Positions 43,735 to 53,098 of a stretch of DNA of 64,000 nt are shown piece by piece. Below the pieces are notes generated by a model. It did not search any database. It was not told the DNA's origin and worked only from the letters and a program-made list of their open reading frames with translations. Every line of letters starts with the position of its first letter. Positions within the stretch are counted from its first letter, which is position 1. The stretch is from assembly GCA_045633415.1 (NCBI GenBank), contig JAZQYH010000067.1:37441-101440 (forward strand), read 5' to 3'. The position numbers and the translations under genes were made by a program. The stretch comes from RGIG3102 sp045633415 (lineage in GTDB: Bacteria; Bacillota; Clostridia; Oscillospirales; Ruminococcaceae).

Positions 43735-44654
43735 TGATTACCCTTGGAATTGATACCAGTAACTATGCTACATCTGTTGCTTTGGTTGACAATGACAATC
43801 ATCAGGTGATTTTCTCTGAAAAGAGATTTTTACCTGTTGAAGAGGGGAAAATAGGTCTGCGTCAGCAACAGGCTTTGTTTGAACACATTAAAAACCTCAC
43901 CAATATCTTTTCTTCTTTTAAAGGAGTAGATATTGGTGCTGTTGGCGTTTCTACTAGACCAAAAGACGAAGAAAATTCCTACATGCCTTGTTTTCTTGCC
44001 GGTAAAATGAGTGCCCATTCAATAGGAGGAAGCCTTGGTGTTCCTGTAGTTGAAACATCTCATCAGACAGGTCATCTGACAAGTGCATTATATTATTTAA
44101 ATAAAGAAGAACTTTACGATAAACAATTACTGATGCTTCATGTTTCTGGCGGCACAACAGACATAATGCTGGCAGAAAATGGAAAAGTTATCAAAAATCT
44201 TGGTTCATCTCTGGACCTGTTTGCAGGACAGGCAGTTGACAGATTGGGTGTAAAGCTTGGTTTTCCGTTTCCAGCAGGACAGTATGTGTCTGATTTAGCT
44301 ATACAGTGTGATGAAGATATAAAGGTAAAAATCAGTGTAAAAGGTTATGATTGTAATTTATCTGGCCTTGAAAATCAGTGCGATAAACTGATTAAAGCTG
44401 GATATCCAAACGAATATATCTGCAAATACTGCCTTACCTTTATTGCACAGACATTACTTAAAATGATTGCAAATGTCAGGGAAGAATATGGCGATTTACC
44501 GATAGTATTTGCTGGCGGAGTTATGAGTTCAGTAGTAATTAAAGAAATTGTAACTAAAAAAATACCTGATGCAATGTTTGTAGCTCCGCAGTTTTCAAGC
44601 GATAATGCAATAGGAGTTGCAGTAAATGCTTATAGGAAGGTGAAAAATGGCTGA
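43734..44654 (+). CDS. TsaD-like (M22/Kae1 superfamily) paralogue
   Basis: A 306-residue protein with the ASKHA fold of TsaD/Kae1, the tRNA t6A synthesis enzyme formerly called glycoprotease. MITLGIDTSNYATSVALVD begins the nucleotide domain; the metal pair H110 and H114 is kept (SHQTGH), and HVSGGTTDIML, GQAVDRLGVKLGFPFPAG and FAGGVMSS complete the site, with SSDNAIGVA near the end. It is shorter and more diverged than canonical TsaD (about 340) and sits between nusB and xseA, so it is more likely a lineage-specific paralogue than the essential enzyme. The function is unknown. Confidence 0.8.
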   Translation: MITLGIDTSNYATSVALVDNDNHQVIFSEKRFLPVEEGKIGLRQQQALFEHIKNLTNIFSSFKGVDIGAVGVSTRPKDEENSYMPCFLAGKMSAHSIGGSLGVPVVETSHQTGHLTSALYYLNKEELYDKQLLMLHVSGGTTDIMLAENGKVIKNLGSSLDLFAGQAVDRLGVKLGFPFPAGQYVSDLAIQCDEDIKVKISVKGYDCNLSGLENQCDKLIKAGYPNEYICKYCLTFIAQTLLKMIANVREEYGDLPIVFAGGVMSSVVIKEIVTKKIPDAMFVAPQFSSDNAIGVAVNAYRKVKNG

Positions 44655-45849
44655 TATTTTAACTGTTACTTCCTTGAATCTGTATGTAAAATCAATATTG
44701 GAAAGTAATCTGGCATTGGCTGATATTGCAGTGGAAGGGGAATTGTCCAACTATAAAAAATATCCATCTGGCCATTGTTATTTTACTTTAAAGGATGAGA
44801 AATCGTCTTTAAAAGCCGTAATGTTCCAAAGCTACACCAGAAATGTTAATTTTGTTCCTGAAAACGGTATGAAAGTAATCGTAAGAGGCAAAGTTACATT
44901 ATATGAAAGAGATGGAGCATATCAGATATATGTTACAAACATGTTTTTAAGTGGGGCTGGCTCATATCAGCTTGCATTTGAAAGACTTAAAAACAAACTG
45001 GAAAAAGAAGGTCTCTTCAGACCGGAAAACAAGAAACAGTTACCAGAAATACCTTTTAAAATAGGTGTTGTTACTTCACCTAAAGGCGCGGCTTTACATG
45101 ATGTTATCAGTACAGCCCAGAGAAGATTCCCATGTGCAGAGATAGTGTTGTCTCCGTGTTTAGTTCAGGGAAGTGAAGCAGAACATACCATTATAGATGC
45201 TATTAAAAAGCTTGATGCTATTGACGATATAGATATTATCATCATTACCCGTGGTGGCGGCAGTAAAGAAGACCTGTGGGTATTTAACAGCGAAAATATA
45301 GCAAGGGCTGCTTTTGCGTGCAAAAAGCCCACAATCAGTGCAATAGGTCATGAAATAGATTTTTCCATATTGGATTTTGTTTGTGATGTCAGGGCTGCTA
45401 CACCTACTCAGGCAGTAGAAATAGCTCTGCCAGATATAAATTCATTGAAAATGCATCTGTCTGCAATGGAAAGAAATATTACAAGAACAATGAACCACAG
45501 TATTGAACTGTATGAGAAAAAACTGTCAATTATCGAAAAATCTGAAGGCTTTTCAAAGTTCAGAACAAAAGTAAAATATGACTGCGAAAAGCTGGAGCTT
45601 ATTCAAAATAAACTTAAAGAAAAAATTAACAGAAAGATTTTGAATCTTTCAACTGAAATAAATACAAAAACCCGCATTTTAGAAAATCTAAGTCCTATCA
45701 ATACCTTAAAAAAAGGTTATGGACTGATTTATAAGGATGAACATATCGTAAAGGATTATAACTTTACAGTGGGCGAAACCGCTAAAATACTGACTTTTGC
45801 ACAGGAAATCGACTGTGAAATTACAAAAGTTAAACAGAGAAAGGCATAA
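44647..45849 (+). CDS. xseA: Exodeoxyribonuclease VII large subunit
   Basis: Large subunit of ExoVII, 400 residues, degrading single-stranded DNA. An N-terminal OB-fold (GELSNYKKYPSGHCYFTLKD) is followed by the catalytic region with IGVVTSPKGAALHDVI and ITRGGGSKEDLWVFN, then PTISAIGHEIDF, VRAATPTQAVE and a long coiled coil. The start overlaps the previous gene by eight bases. Confidence 0.97.
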   Translation: MADILTVTSLNLYVKSILESNLALADIAVEGELSNYKKYPSGHCYFTLKDEKSSLKAVMFQSYTRNVNFVPENGMKVIVRGKVTLYERDGAYQIYVTNMFLSGAGSYQLAFERLKNKLEKEGLFRPENKKQLPEIPFKIGVVTSPKGAALHDVISTAQRRFPCAEIVLSPCLVQGSEAEHTIIDAIKKLDAIDDIDIIIITRGGGSKEDLWVFNSENIARAAFACKKPTISAIGHEIDFSILDFVCDVRAATPTQAVEIALPDINSLKMHLSAMERNITRTMNHSIELYEKKLSIIEKSEGFSKFRTKVKYDCEKLELIQNKLKEKINRKILNLSTEINTKTRILENLSPINTLKKGYGLIYKDEHIVKDYNFTVGETAKILTFAQEIDCEITKVKQRKA

Positions 45850-45854
45850 ATTTT

Positions 45855-46052
45855 ATGAAACATACTTTTGAAAGTGCAATGTCCAGACTGGAAGAAATAT
45901 CAGAAATTCTGTCTGAAAACAATGTTACATTGGATGAATCTTTAAAATTATATGCCGAAGGTGTTAAGTTGTTAAAGTTTTGCAACACAAAACTTGACCA
46001 GGCGCAATTAAAAATCAAAGATATAGATGGTAATGTTATGGAGGTGGAGTAG
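45855..46052 (+). CDS. xseB: Exodeoxyribonuclease VII small subunit
   Basis: A 65-residue helical subunit with the standard pattern FESAMSRLEEISEILSENNV then LDESLKLYAEGVKLLKFCN. Located directly behind xseA, and its end overlaps the GTG start of the next gene by one base. Confidence 0.95.
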   Translation: MKHTFESAMSRLEEISEILSENNVTLDESLKLYAEGVKLLKFCNTKLDQAQLKIKDIDGNVMEVE

Positions 46053-46924
46053 TGAACACCGCAATATATATTGATGCAATCGAAAAAGAATTGGCTGCTT
46101 GTTGTGATGAGTTTTTTTATGCAGAATCATCAGTGGCAAAAGCTGCTAAATATTCTCTTTTGAATGCAGGCAAAAGAATAAGAGCTGTTTTACTGTTTCT
46201 TACTGCAGAAATGTGTGGCAATGACTGGAGAAAATATCTTCGTCTTGCCTCTGCTGTAGAAATGGTGCACTGTTATTCTCTTATACACGATGACCTGCCA
46301 TGTATGGATAATGACGATTTGAGAAGAGGCAAACCATCCTGCCACAAGGCATTTGGTGAAGATACTGCACTGCTTGCAGGTGATGCTCTTATCGGTTTAG
46401 GCTTGGAAACTATTGTAAATGATGCAAATATTTCTGACACTGATAAAATATTTGCTATGAAAGCTATTACAAATGCAATGGGGCCGAAAGGAATGATTTA
46501 CGGACAGGAGCTTGACCTGGAATATGAAGATAAACCTGCAAATAAAGAAATTCTTAACAGAATTCACAGACATAAAACAGGTAGAATGATTTCACTTTGC
46601 GGACAGCTTGGCAGTATTGGATGTCAGCTTTCAACAGGGCAAAAAGAAGCTTTGGCACTGTTTTTTGACAATGTAGGGCTTGTTTTCCAGATTGTTGATG
46701 ATATTCTGGACGTTGAAGGTGATGTTGAACAGCTTGGTAAACCTGTTGGCAGTGACAGTGAAAACAATAAATCCACCTTTATTACTTTGTATGGTCTTGA
46801 ACAATCAAAGAAAATTGCGGCAGATTTGACATATCAGGCTAATAATGCTTTAAAAAATAACTTTGGTGATGAATCTGCTGAACTTATTGAATATACATCT
46901 TATCTCCTTAACAGAAAAAAATAA
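46052..46924 (+). CDS. ispA: Short-chain trans-polyprenyl diphosphate synthase (farnesyl diphosphate synthase type)
   Basis: All-helical prenyltransferase, 290 residues, probably making farnesyl diphosphate from IPP and DMAPP. The first Asp-rich motif is D80-D81 to D86 in HDDLPCMDNDD, with AGKRIRAVL upstream and GQELDLEYE, HRHKTGRM and QIVDDILDVEGD downstream. The start is GTG behind GGAGGTGG. Product length is inferred from the motif and the usual gene context (xseAB-ispA-dxs). Confidence 0.93.
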   Translation: MNTAIYIDAIEKELAACCDEFFYAESSVAKAAKYSLLNAGKRIRAVLLFLTAEMCGNDWRKYLRLASAVEMVHCYSLIHDDLPCMDNDDLRRGKPSCHKAFGEDTALLAGDALIGLGLETIVNDANISDTDKIFAMKAITNAMGPKGMIYGQELDLEYEDKPANKEILNRIHRHKTGRMISLCGQLGSIGCQLSTGQKEALALFFDNVGLVFQIVDDILDVEGDVEQLGKPVGSDSENNKSTFITLYGLEQSKKIAADLTYQANNALKNNFGDESAELIEYTSYLLNRKK

Positions 46925-46936
46925 GGAATTTTAACT

Positions 46937-47398
46937 ATGCTGAATGTATTAAATGAAATTAAAAACAACTATATCTTTATGGCTGCTGGTTTATCCTGGT
47001 TTTCAGCACAGTTGATAAAGACGATATTAAATTTTATTTTAACAAAAGAAATTAATCTTGAAAGAATGGTGGGAGCAGGCGGTATGCCAAGCGCACATTC
47101 TGCCTGTGTAAGTGCACTTGCCATTGCTACAGGCAGACAATGTGGATGTTCATCACCAGAGTTTGCTATTGCTTTCGCATTTGCATGTGTGGTTATCTAC
47201 GATGCTATGGGTGTCAGAAGAGCTGCTGGCGAACAGGCTAAAGTAATTAACCAGCTTACAGATGCTCTTTTCAAAAATTTTGGTCAGGATACTATAGTTG
47301 TCAGTCAACTTAAAGAACTTTTGGGTCATACACCTATTGAAGTTTTAGGCGGCACTATTCTTGGCATTTTATTTGCAACTTTCTTTAAAGGATTTTAA
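46937..47398 (+). CDS. Divergent PAP2 family (DUF212/YuiD) membrane protein
   Basis: A 153-residue membrane protein with about four hydrophobic segments. GAGGMPSAHSACVSALA contains the SxH part of the acid phosphatase signature, and YDAMGVRRAAGEQAKVINQL is diagnostic of DUF212. A phosphatase role on a lipid or isoprenoid diphosphate is suggested by the position between ispA and dxs; this is inference. Confidence 0.9.
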   Translation: MLNVLNEIKNNYIFMAAGLSWFSAQLIKTILNFILTKEINLERMVGAGGMPSAHSACVSALAIATGRQCGCSSPEFAIAFAFACVVIYDAMGVRRAAGEQAKVINQLTDALFKNFGQDTIVVSQLKELLGHTPIEVLGGTILGILFATFFKGF

Positions 47399-47400
47399 AA

Positions 47401-49263
47401 ATGGATTATCCAATATTAAACACTATAAATTGCAGTGCTGATGTTTCACGGTTATCTTATGATAAACTGGAACAGCTTTGTGCAGAAGTCAGAGAATTTC
47501 TGATAGATAAAGTATCAAAAACAGGTGGTCATTTGTCTGCTAATCTTGGTACTGTAGAAATTATGACAGCGATGCATTATTGTTTTACTACTCCTGTGGA
47601 TGAGTTTGTTTTTGACGTAGGACATCAGTGCTATACTCATAAACTTTTTACAGGCAGAAGAGATAAGTTTGATGGTTTAAGAAAACTTGATGGTTTATCA
47701 GGTTTTCCAGCTCCATCAGAATCAGAAGATGATGCATTTATCGCAGGCCACGGCAGTACATCCATTTCTCTGGCTATAGGCCTTGCTCAGGCAAAGAAAA
47801 TTAAAAAAGAACCTGGTTATGTTATTGCTGTTATTGGTGATGGTGCCTTTACAGGTGGTATGGCATACGAAGGTCTGAATAATATTGACAGTAAACTGGA
47901 CAACCTTATTATCATACTGAATGATAATAAAATGTCCATTTCCAAAAATGTGGGTTCAGTACCAAGCTATCTTTCCAATCTCAGAACAAGTGGCGGATAC
48001 CTTAATATGAAAGAAGGGGTATACAAAACACTTGAAAAGATACCTGTTGTTGGTAAAGGTGTTATCAATGCAATGGTTGCTTCCAAGTCTTTTATCAGAA
48101 GAAACCTTTACAATTCAGGTACTTTCTTTGAAGACCTTGGCTTTACTTATCACCAGATTGCTGACGGTAATGATGTTTTCAGTGTGTGTTCTACACTTGA
48201 GGCGGCAAAACGTGTAAACGGACCTGTGTTTATACATGCGTTGACAACTAAAGGCAAAGGATATGCCCCAGCAGAACAGAACCCTGGTGAGTTCCATGGT
48301 GTAAGTGCATTTGATTTGGACAACCTTCCAGACCCTGATGCCGCACCTAAAGATTCTTACTCTACTGTTTTCGGTAAAAACCTGTCTGATATAGCAAACA
48401 AAAACGATAAACTTTGTGCTATTACTGCGGCTATGAAATACGGTACAGGTCTCCAGTTCTTCTATCGTGAACATAAACAAAGATTTTTCGATGTTGGTAT
48501 GGCAGAAGAACATGCAGTTACATTTGCTGCTGCTTTGGCAAAATCCGGTTTACAACCTGTAGTTTGTTTGTATTCTACATTTATGCAGCGTGCAATGGAC
48601 CAGTATATCCACGACGTTATGTTACTTAATCTTAATGTAATGTTTGGTATAGACCGTTCTGGTCTTGTACCTGGTGATGGTGAAACACATCAAGGTATAC
48701 ACGATATAGGCATTTTTGCAAATTATGTAAATACACCTGTTGTATGTCCATCAAACTACGAAGAACTGATTTACTGGCAGAAATATCTTATATACAATGT
48801 AAATGGTCCAAAAGTAATCCGTTATCCACGTGGTGGGCAGGATGAAAACACAAAAGAATACAAATGTACAGGCAAAGAATTTGATGTAATTTCAGAAAAT
48901 GAAACAGATAATCTTATTGTTTGCTATGGCAGACATTTTACAGAGTGTCTCAAGGCACAGCAAATTCTTAAAGAACAGGGAATATATGCTGATATTCTTA
49001 AACTTAATGTGGTAAATCCTGTTCCTGCAGAAGCTGTAGAGCTTGCGAAAAAATATAAAAACGTTCATTTCTATGAAGAACATGTAGCAAATGGCGGTGT
49101 GGCAGGCAGATTCGGCCTTATGCTTGTTGAATCAGGTTTCTGTGAAAAATATCGCAGTCATTGTGTTGAAAATTATGTTATCAAACAGGCAACAGTTCCT
49201 CAGCTGTGGAAGTTATGTAAACTTGACAGCGAAAGTATTATCAATGATATAAAAGGTGAATAA
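47401..49263 (+). CDS. dxs: 1-deoxy-D-xylulose 5-phosphate synthase
   Basis: Thiamine diphosphate enzyme of 620 residues, first and often limiting step of the MEP pathway. GGHLSANLGTVE, FDVGHQCYTHKLFTGR and the ThDP motif VIGDGAFTGGMAYEGLNN are in the first domain. MAEEHAVTFAAALA and DRSGLVPGDGETHQG form the pyrimidine domain, and a transketolase C domain ends the protein. It complements dxr and ispG upstream in the window. Confidence 0.98.
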   Translation: MDYPILNTINCSADVSRLSYDKLEQLCAEVREFLIDKVSKTGGHLSANLGTVEIMTAMHYCFTTPVDEFVFDVGHQCYTHKLFTGRRDKFDGLRKLDGLSGFPAPSESEDDAFIAGHGSTSISLAIGLAQAKKIKKEPGYVIAVIGDGAFTGGMAYEGLNNIDSKLDNLIIILNDNKMSISKNVGSVPSYLSNLRTSGGYLNMKEGVYKTLEKIPVVGKGVINAMVASKSFIRRNLYNSGTFFEDLGFTYHQIADGNDVFSVCSTLEAAKRVNGPVFIHALTTKGKGYAPAEQNPGEFHGVSAFDLDNLPDPDAAPKDSYSTVFGKNLSDIANKNDKLCAITAAMKYGTGLQFFYREHKQRFFDVGMAEEHAVTFAAALAKSGLQPVVCLYSTFMQRAMDQYIHDVMLLNLNVMFGIDRSGLVPGDGETHQGIHDIGIFANYVNTPVVCPSNYEELIYWQKYLIYNVNGPKVIRYPRGGQDENTKEYKCTGKEFDVISENETDNLIVCYGRHFTECLKAQQILKEQGIYADILKLNVVNPVPAEAVELAKKYKNVHFYEEHVANGGVAGRFGLMLVESGFCEKYRSHCVENYVIKQATVPQLWKLCKLDSESIINDIKGE

Positions 49264-50066
49264 TGAAAATCAGACTTGATCAATATATTTTTGAAGAAGG
49301 CTATGCTCCTTCAAGACGGAGAGCCCAGGCTCTCATTATGTCAGGCATTGTGTTTGTAAATAATCAGAAAGCTGATAAAGCTGGCACAATGATAAAAGAA
49401 ACAGATATCGTTGAAGTACGTGGTAAAGACCTTAAATACGTTAGCCGTGGTGGTCTTAAACTTGAAAAAGCTATCAACGAATATGGGCTGGATTTGACAG
49501 ATAAAATCTGTATGGATATTGGTGCATCTACAGGCGGTTTCACAGACTGCATGCTCCAGAATGGCGCACAGAAAGTATATGCAGTTGACGTAGGATACGG
49601 TCAGCTTGCATGGAAACTTCGCAGTGATGAACGTGTGAAAAATATGGAGAAAACCAATATCCGTAATGTTACTGTAGAAATGCTGGATGAAAAAATCAAT
49701 TTCTTCAGCGTAGACGTATCTTTTATCTCTCTTAAACATATTTTCCCTGTGGCATATGCTATTTCAACTGAAGATGTAATTGGCGCATGTCTTGTTAAAC
49801 CTCAGTTTGAAGCAGGAAAAGAAAAAGTAGGTAAAAAAGGCGTTGTACGAGATAGTGAAGTACATAAAGAAGTAATTGAAAATGTAATCAGTTATGCTAA
49901 CGAATTTGGTTTCTATGTACATAACCTTACTTTCTCACCGATAAAAGGACCGGAAGGCAATATCGAATTTCTTATACTCATTTCCAAAGACAGTGAAAAA
50001 CCAACTGTTACACAGGAAGTAATTGATGATATTGTAATGCAGGCAAAACAGCATTTAGGTGAATAA
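49263..50066 (+). CDS. tlyA: TlyA family rRNA 2'-O-methyltransferase
   Basis: A 267-residue protein with an N-terminal S4 RNA-binding domain (RLDQYIFEEGYAPSRRRAQA) and an FtsJ-like methyltransferase domain with motif I MDIGASTGGFTDCML. Homologues methylate 16S and 23S rRNA cytidines or act in division and haemolysis; the rRNA role is the family expectation. It overlaps dxs by one base. Placement before nadK-argR-recN is conserved in Firmicutes. Confidence 0.94.
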   Translation: MKIRLDQYIFEEGYAPSRRRAQALIMSGIVFVNNQKADKAGTMIKETDIVEVRGKDLKYVSRGGLKLEKAINEYGLDLTDKICMDIGASTGGFTDCMLQNGAQKVYAVDVGYGQLAWKLRSDERVKNMEKTNIRNVTVEMLDEKINFFSVDVSFISLKHIFPVAYAISTEDVIGACLVKPQFEAGKEKVGKKGVVRDSEVHKEVIENVISYANEFGFYVHNLTFSPIKGPEGNIEFLILISKDSEKPTVTQEVIDDIVMQAKQHLGE

Positions 50067-50067
50067 A

Positions 50068-50913
50068 TTGAAATTTTTCCTTAAAATTAACCTTTCGAAA
50101 GAAAACAGTATTCCAGTAGTTAAAAATGTATTGAAACTCTTGGATGAAGCATCCCATGAATATATGCTTTGTTGTGATGATGAACTGGGAGAAATAGTTG
50201 CATCTGACAGATGTGCTGTTTCTGCTGTGGAAGGCATCAGATGGTGTGATGTAATAATAACTGTAGGTGGCGACGGAACATTACTTAATGTAGGTGGAAT
50301 TGCATCAGATTTCAACAAACCTGTTTTAGGTATAAATACAGGGCATCTCGGTTTTCTGACAGCAATAGAAGGTAATCAACTTAAATTGTTAAAAGATATT
50401 ACTGATGAGAAAACATTTACAATAAAAAAACATCATTTCATACAGGCAAAGGTAAATGATGGTCCATGGAAATATTGTTTGAATGATGTTGTTGTTTCAA
50501 AATATGTTTACAGCAATACAGTTGAACTGTTATTAAAAAGCAATGGTAACCCTATATTAAAATTTTCTGGTGATGGTGTTATTGCCTCAACGTCAACAGG
50601 TTCAACCGCATATTCACTTTCAGTAGGTGGACCTATTGTAGACAGTGATTTACAGGCTATGATTATCAGCCCGGTTGCACCGCACAGTCTGTACAGGACA
50701 TCTATGGTTGTAAGTGCAGATAAAATGATAACAATCACTGCCAGTGACAGAAGCAACAACAAAGCTTATATAGCTTTTGATGGTGCTGACCATCAGGAAA
50801 TTTCCAAAGAAGACGAAATAACTGTCCAGATGTCCGACAAGTATGTTTCAATATATACTTTAAGTAACTTTGGTCAGTTTGAAAAAGTAGACAGTAAATT
50901 AAAATCAAGATAA
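50068..50913 (+). CDS. nadK: NAD kinase
   Basis: NAD(+) kinase of 281 residues producing NADP. The motif VGGDGTLLN and GHLGFLT are diagnostic, followed by LNDVVVSK and GDGVIASTSTGSTAYSLSVG. No ATG is available near the start. TTG at 50068 lies five bases after AGGTGA and gives MKFFLKINL; a GTG at 50059 inside that ribosome-binding site is the less likely alternative. Confidence 0.95.
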   Translation: MKFFLKINLSKENSIPVVKNVLKLLDEASHEYMLCCDDELGEIVASDRCAVSAVEGIRWCDVIITVGGDGTLLNVGGIASDFNKPVLGINTGHLGFLTAIEGNQLKLLKDITDEKTFTIKKHHFIQAKVNDGPWKYCLNDVVVSKYVYSNTVELLLKSNGNPILKFSGDGVIASTSTGSTAYSLSVGGPIVDSDLQAMIISPVAPHSLYRTSMVVSADKMITITASDRSNNKAYIAFDGADHQEISKEDEITVQMSDKYVSIYTLSNFGQFEKVDSKLKSR

Positions 50914-50932
50914 AAAGTAAAAGGAGTCAACA

Positions 50933-51388
50933 ATGAAAAAAGCCAGACATAAGAAAATACTTTCCCTTATCAACGAATTCAATATTGACAGGCAGGAAGT
51001 TCTCCTTGACTACCTGAAAAAAGAAGGTTTTAAGGTAACACAGGCAACTGTATCCAGAGATATCAAAGAGTTAAACCTGGTTAAAATTGTATCTTCAAAC
51101 GGTGAATACAAATATGCACAGAATACTATTGTTGAAGATACAAAGGCTACCTTTACTCGCTTTGACTATATTTTCTCTGAGTCAATCAAATCTGTAGATT
51201 ATGCACAGAATATTATTGTTATTAAATGTCATACAGCTATGGCACAGGCGGCTTGCGAAGTGTTTGATAACCTTCACTGGGATGGTGTAGTAGGTACTCT
51301 TGCAGGTGAAAATACTATTTTCATTGTAGTAAGAAATGAAGAACTTGCCCACAACCTTTGCGACAAACTCAGACATTATATTAAATAA
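50933..51388 (+). CDS. argR: Arginine repressor ArgR/AhrC family
   Basis: A 151-residue hexameric regulator of arginine metabolism. The winged helix domain has LLDYLKKEGFKVTQATVSRD with the Ser-Arg pair used in operator contact. The C-terminal oligomerisation domain has HWDGVVGTLAGENTIFIVVR. The arginine-binding motif, normally GDDT or a close variant, reads GENT at residues 125-128. Ligand response may therefore differ. No arginine genes are present here; the argR-recN linkage is common to Firmicutes. Confidence 0.93.
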   Translation: MKKARHKKILSLINEFNIDRQEVLLDYLKKEGFKVTQATVSRDIKELNLVKIVSSNGEYKYAQNTIVEDTKATFTRFDYIFSESIKSVDYAQNIIVIKCHTAMAQAACEVFDNLHWDGVVGTLAGENTIFIVVRNEELAHNLCDKLRHYIK

Positions 51389-51399
51389 TCGGTGAATAT

Positions 51400-53067
51400 A
51401 TGCTTTGTGAACTTATAATAGAAAATGTGGCGGTTATAGAAAAAGCACGCATAGATTTCAGGGAAGGCTTTACATGTCTCACTGGTGAAACTGGTGCTGG
51501 TAAATCTATTATCATAGATTCTATAAATGCTATAATGGGTGAAAGAATTTCTAAAAATATAGTAAGAACAGGTGCTGAAAAGGCATCTATTGTTGCTGTG
51601 TTTGAAAATCTGGAACAGGATATAATTGACAAAGCATTGGAAATGGACATCGATTTAAGGGATGAATGTATTGTTTCTCGTCAGATAACAGCTGAAGGGA
51701 AGAGTACAGCAAGGATAAATTCTGTTCCTTGTCCTGTTTCTGTATTAAAACAGCTGTTCAGTGATGCTATAAATATTCATGGTCAGCATGATAGCCAGAG
51801 CCTGCTTACTCCATCAAAGCATATAGGTATACTGGATTCATTTGGCACAGATTCTGCTATAAAGGCGGCATACAGTCAGTTTTATAAAGAATATGTGGCA
51901 CTGGACAGACAGATAAAAGAGTTGGAATCCATTGATAAAGACAAGCGGAACACACTGGACCTCTTGTCATTTCAGGTACAGGAAATCGAAGATGCGCGGC
52001 TTTCGGTTGAAGAAGAACAACAGCTTCTCAATGATAAGCAGCTTATTAAAAACGCAGAACATATAGTTTCTGCTGTTTCATCTGCTTGCAATTATCTTTT
52101 TGGTGATGATGAATCCATGGGTGGTCTTTCTGCTTTGCAGGAAGCAGCTATGGAGGCAGAAAGAGTAAGTGAATTTGCTGAAAATCTTTCATCCATCAGC
52201 GAAAGATTAAACGAAGCCGCAGCTATTGTACAAGATGCAGGTTTTGAACTTAAAAACTTTATTGATGACTTCGATATAGATATTTCAGATATAGATGAAA
52301 TTGAAGAACGTCTGGACATTTATTACAGAATGAAAAGAAAATATGGTCCGGATGTTGAAGATGTTCTTCATTTTTATGAAGAAAGTAAGTCTGAACTTGA
52401 AAAAATCGAGTTTGCACAGGAAAAACTGGATGAATTATATGAAGAAAGACAGATTATACTTGATAAACTGTCTATTTCTGCAGACAGACTTACACAAAAC
52501 AGAAAAGATGTTTTTGAAAAACTGGCAAATGAAATTGAGGGATCTCTGGTATTTCTCAATATGCCAGATGTAAAACTTTTCCTTTCGTGTGAAAGAAAGA
52601 ATTTTGCATCAGATGGTCAGGATAATATTGAGTTTCTTATTACTACCAATAGGGGTGAATCTGCCAAACCTATGGCAAAAATTGCATCTGGTGGTGAACT
52701 TTCAAGAATTATGCTTGCCATTAAGAGTGTTCTGGCTGAAAAAGAAACTACACATACACTGATCTTTGATGAAATTGATACTGGTGTGTCTGGTTCAGCT
52801 GCTATGAAGATTGGCAAGCTGTTAAAACATACATCAAAGGGGAAACAGGTACTTTGTGTTACACATTCTGCACAGATTGCCGCATTTTCAGACAACCATC
52901 TGTTTATCCAGAAAACAGCCAGAGACCAGGCTACATTTACATCTGTAACCCTGCTTTCAGAAACAGAAAAGGAAAGGGAAATCGCGCGCATTATTTCTGG
53001 TGACAATATTTCTGAAACTTCAATTCTTAATGCAAGGGAAATGATTACACTGGCAAAAAACAGTTGA
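51400..53067 (+). CDS. recN: DNA repair protein RecN
   Basis: SMC-like ATPase of 555 residues acting early at double-strand breaks. Walker A is GETGAGKS (residues 29-36), with INIHGQHDSQSLLTP after it. A central coiled coil spans about 150-360, and the C-terminal ABC signature ASGGELSRIMLAIKS and Walker B LIFDEIDTGVSG follow. The stop codon lies inside the -35 hexamer of the tyrS promoter. Confidence 0.97.
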   Translation: MLCELIIENVAVIEKARIDFREGFTCLTGETGAGKSIIIDSINAIMGERISKNIVRTGAEKASIVAVFENLEQDIIDKALEMDIDLRDECIVSRQITAEGKSTARINSVPCPVSVLKQLFSDAINIHGQHDSQSLLTPSKHIGILDSFGTDSAIKAAYSQFYKEYVALDRQIKELESIDKDKRNTLDLLSFQVQEIEDARLSVEEEQQLLNDKQLIKNAEHIVSAVSSACNYLFGDDESMGGLSALQEAAMEAERVSEFAENLSSISERLNEAAAIVQDAGFELKNFIDDFDIDISDIDEIEERLDIYYRMKRKYGPDVEDVLHFYEESKSELEKIEFAQEKLDELYEERQIILDKLSISADRLTQNRKDVFEKLANEIEGSLVFLNMPDVKLFLSCERKNFASDGQDNIEFLITTNRGESAKPMAKIASGGELSRIMLAIKSVLAEKETTHTLIFDEIDTGVSGSAAMKIGKLLKHTSKGKQVLCVTHSAQIAAFSDNHLFIQKTARDQATFTSVTLLSETEKEREIARIISGDNISETSILNAREMITLAKNS

Positions 53068-53092
53068 CAATAATTTATCAAAATGATATCAT
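53064..53092 (+). promoter_or_regulatory. SigA-type promoter for the tyrS T-box transcript
   Basis: TTGACA (53064-53069), 17 bases, extended TGA plus TATCAT (53087-53092). The -35 overlaps the recN stop codon. Transcription should begin near 53099. Confidence 0.88.
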
Positions 53093-53098
53093 TTGATA

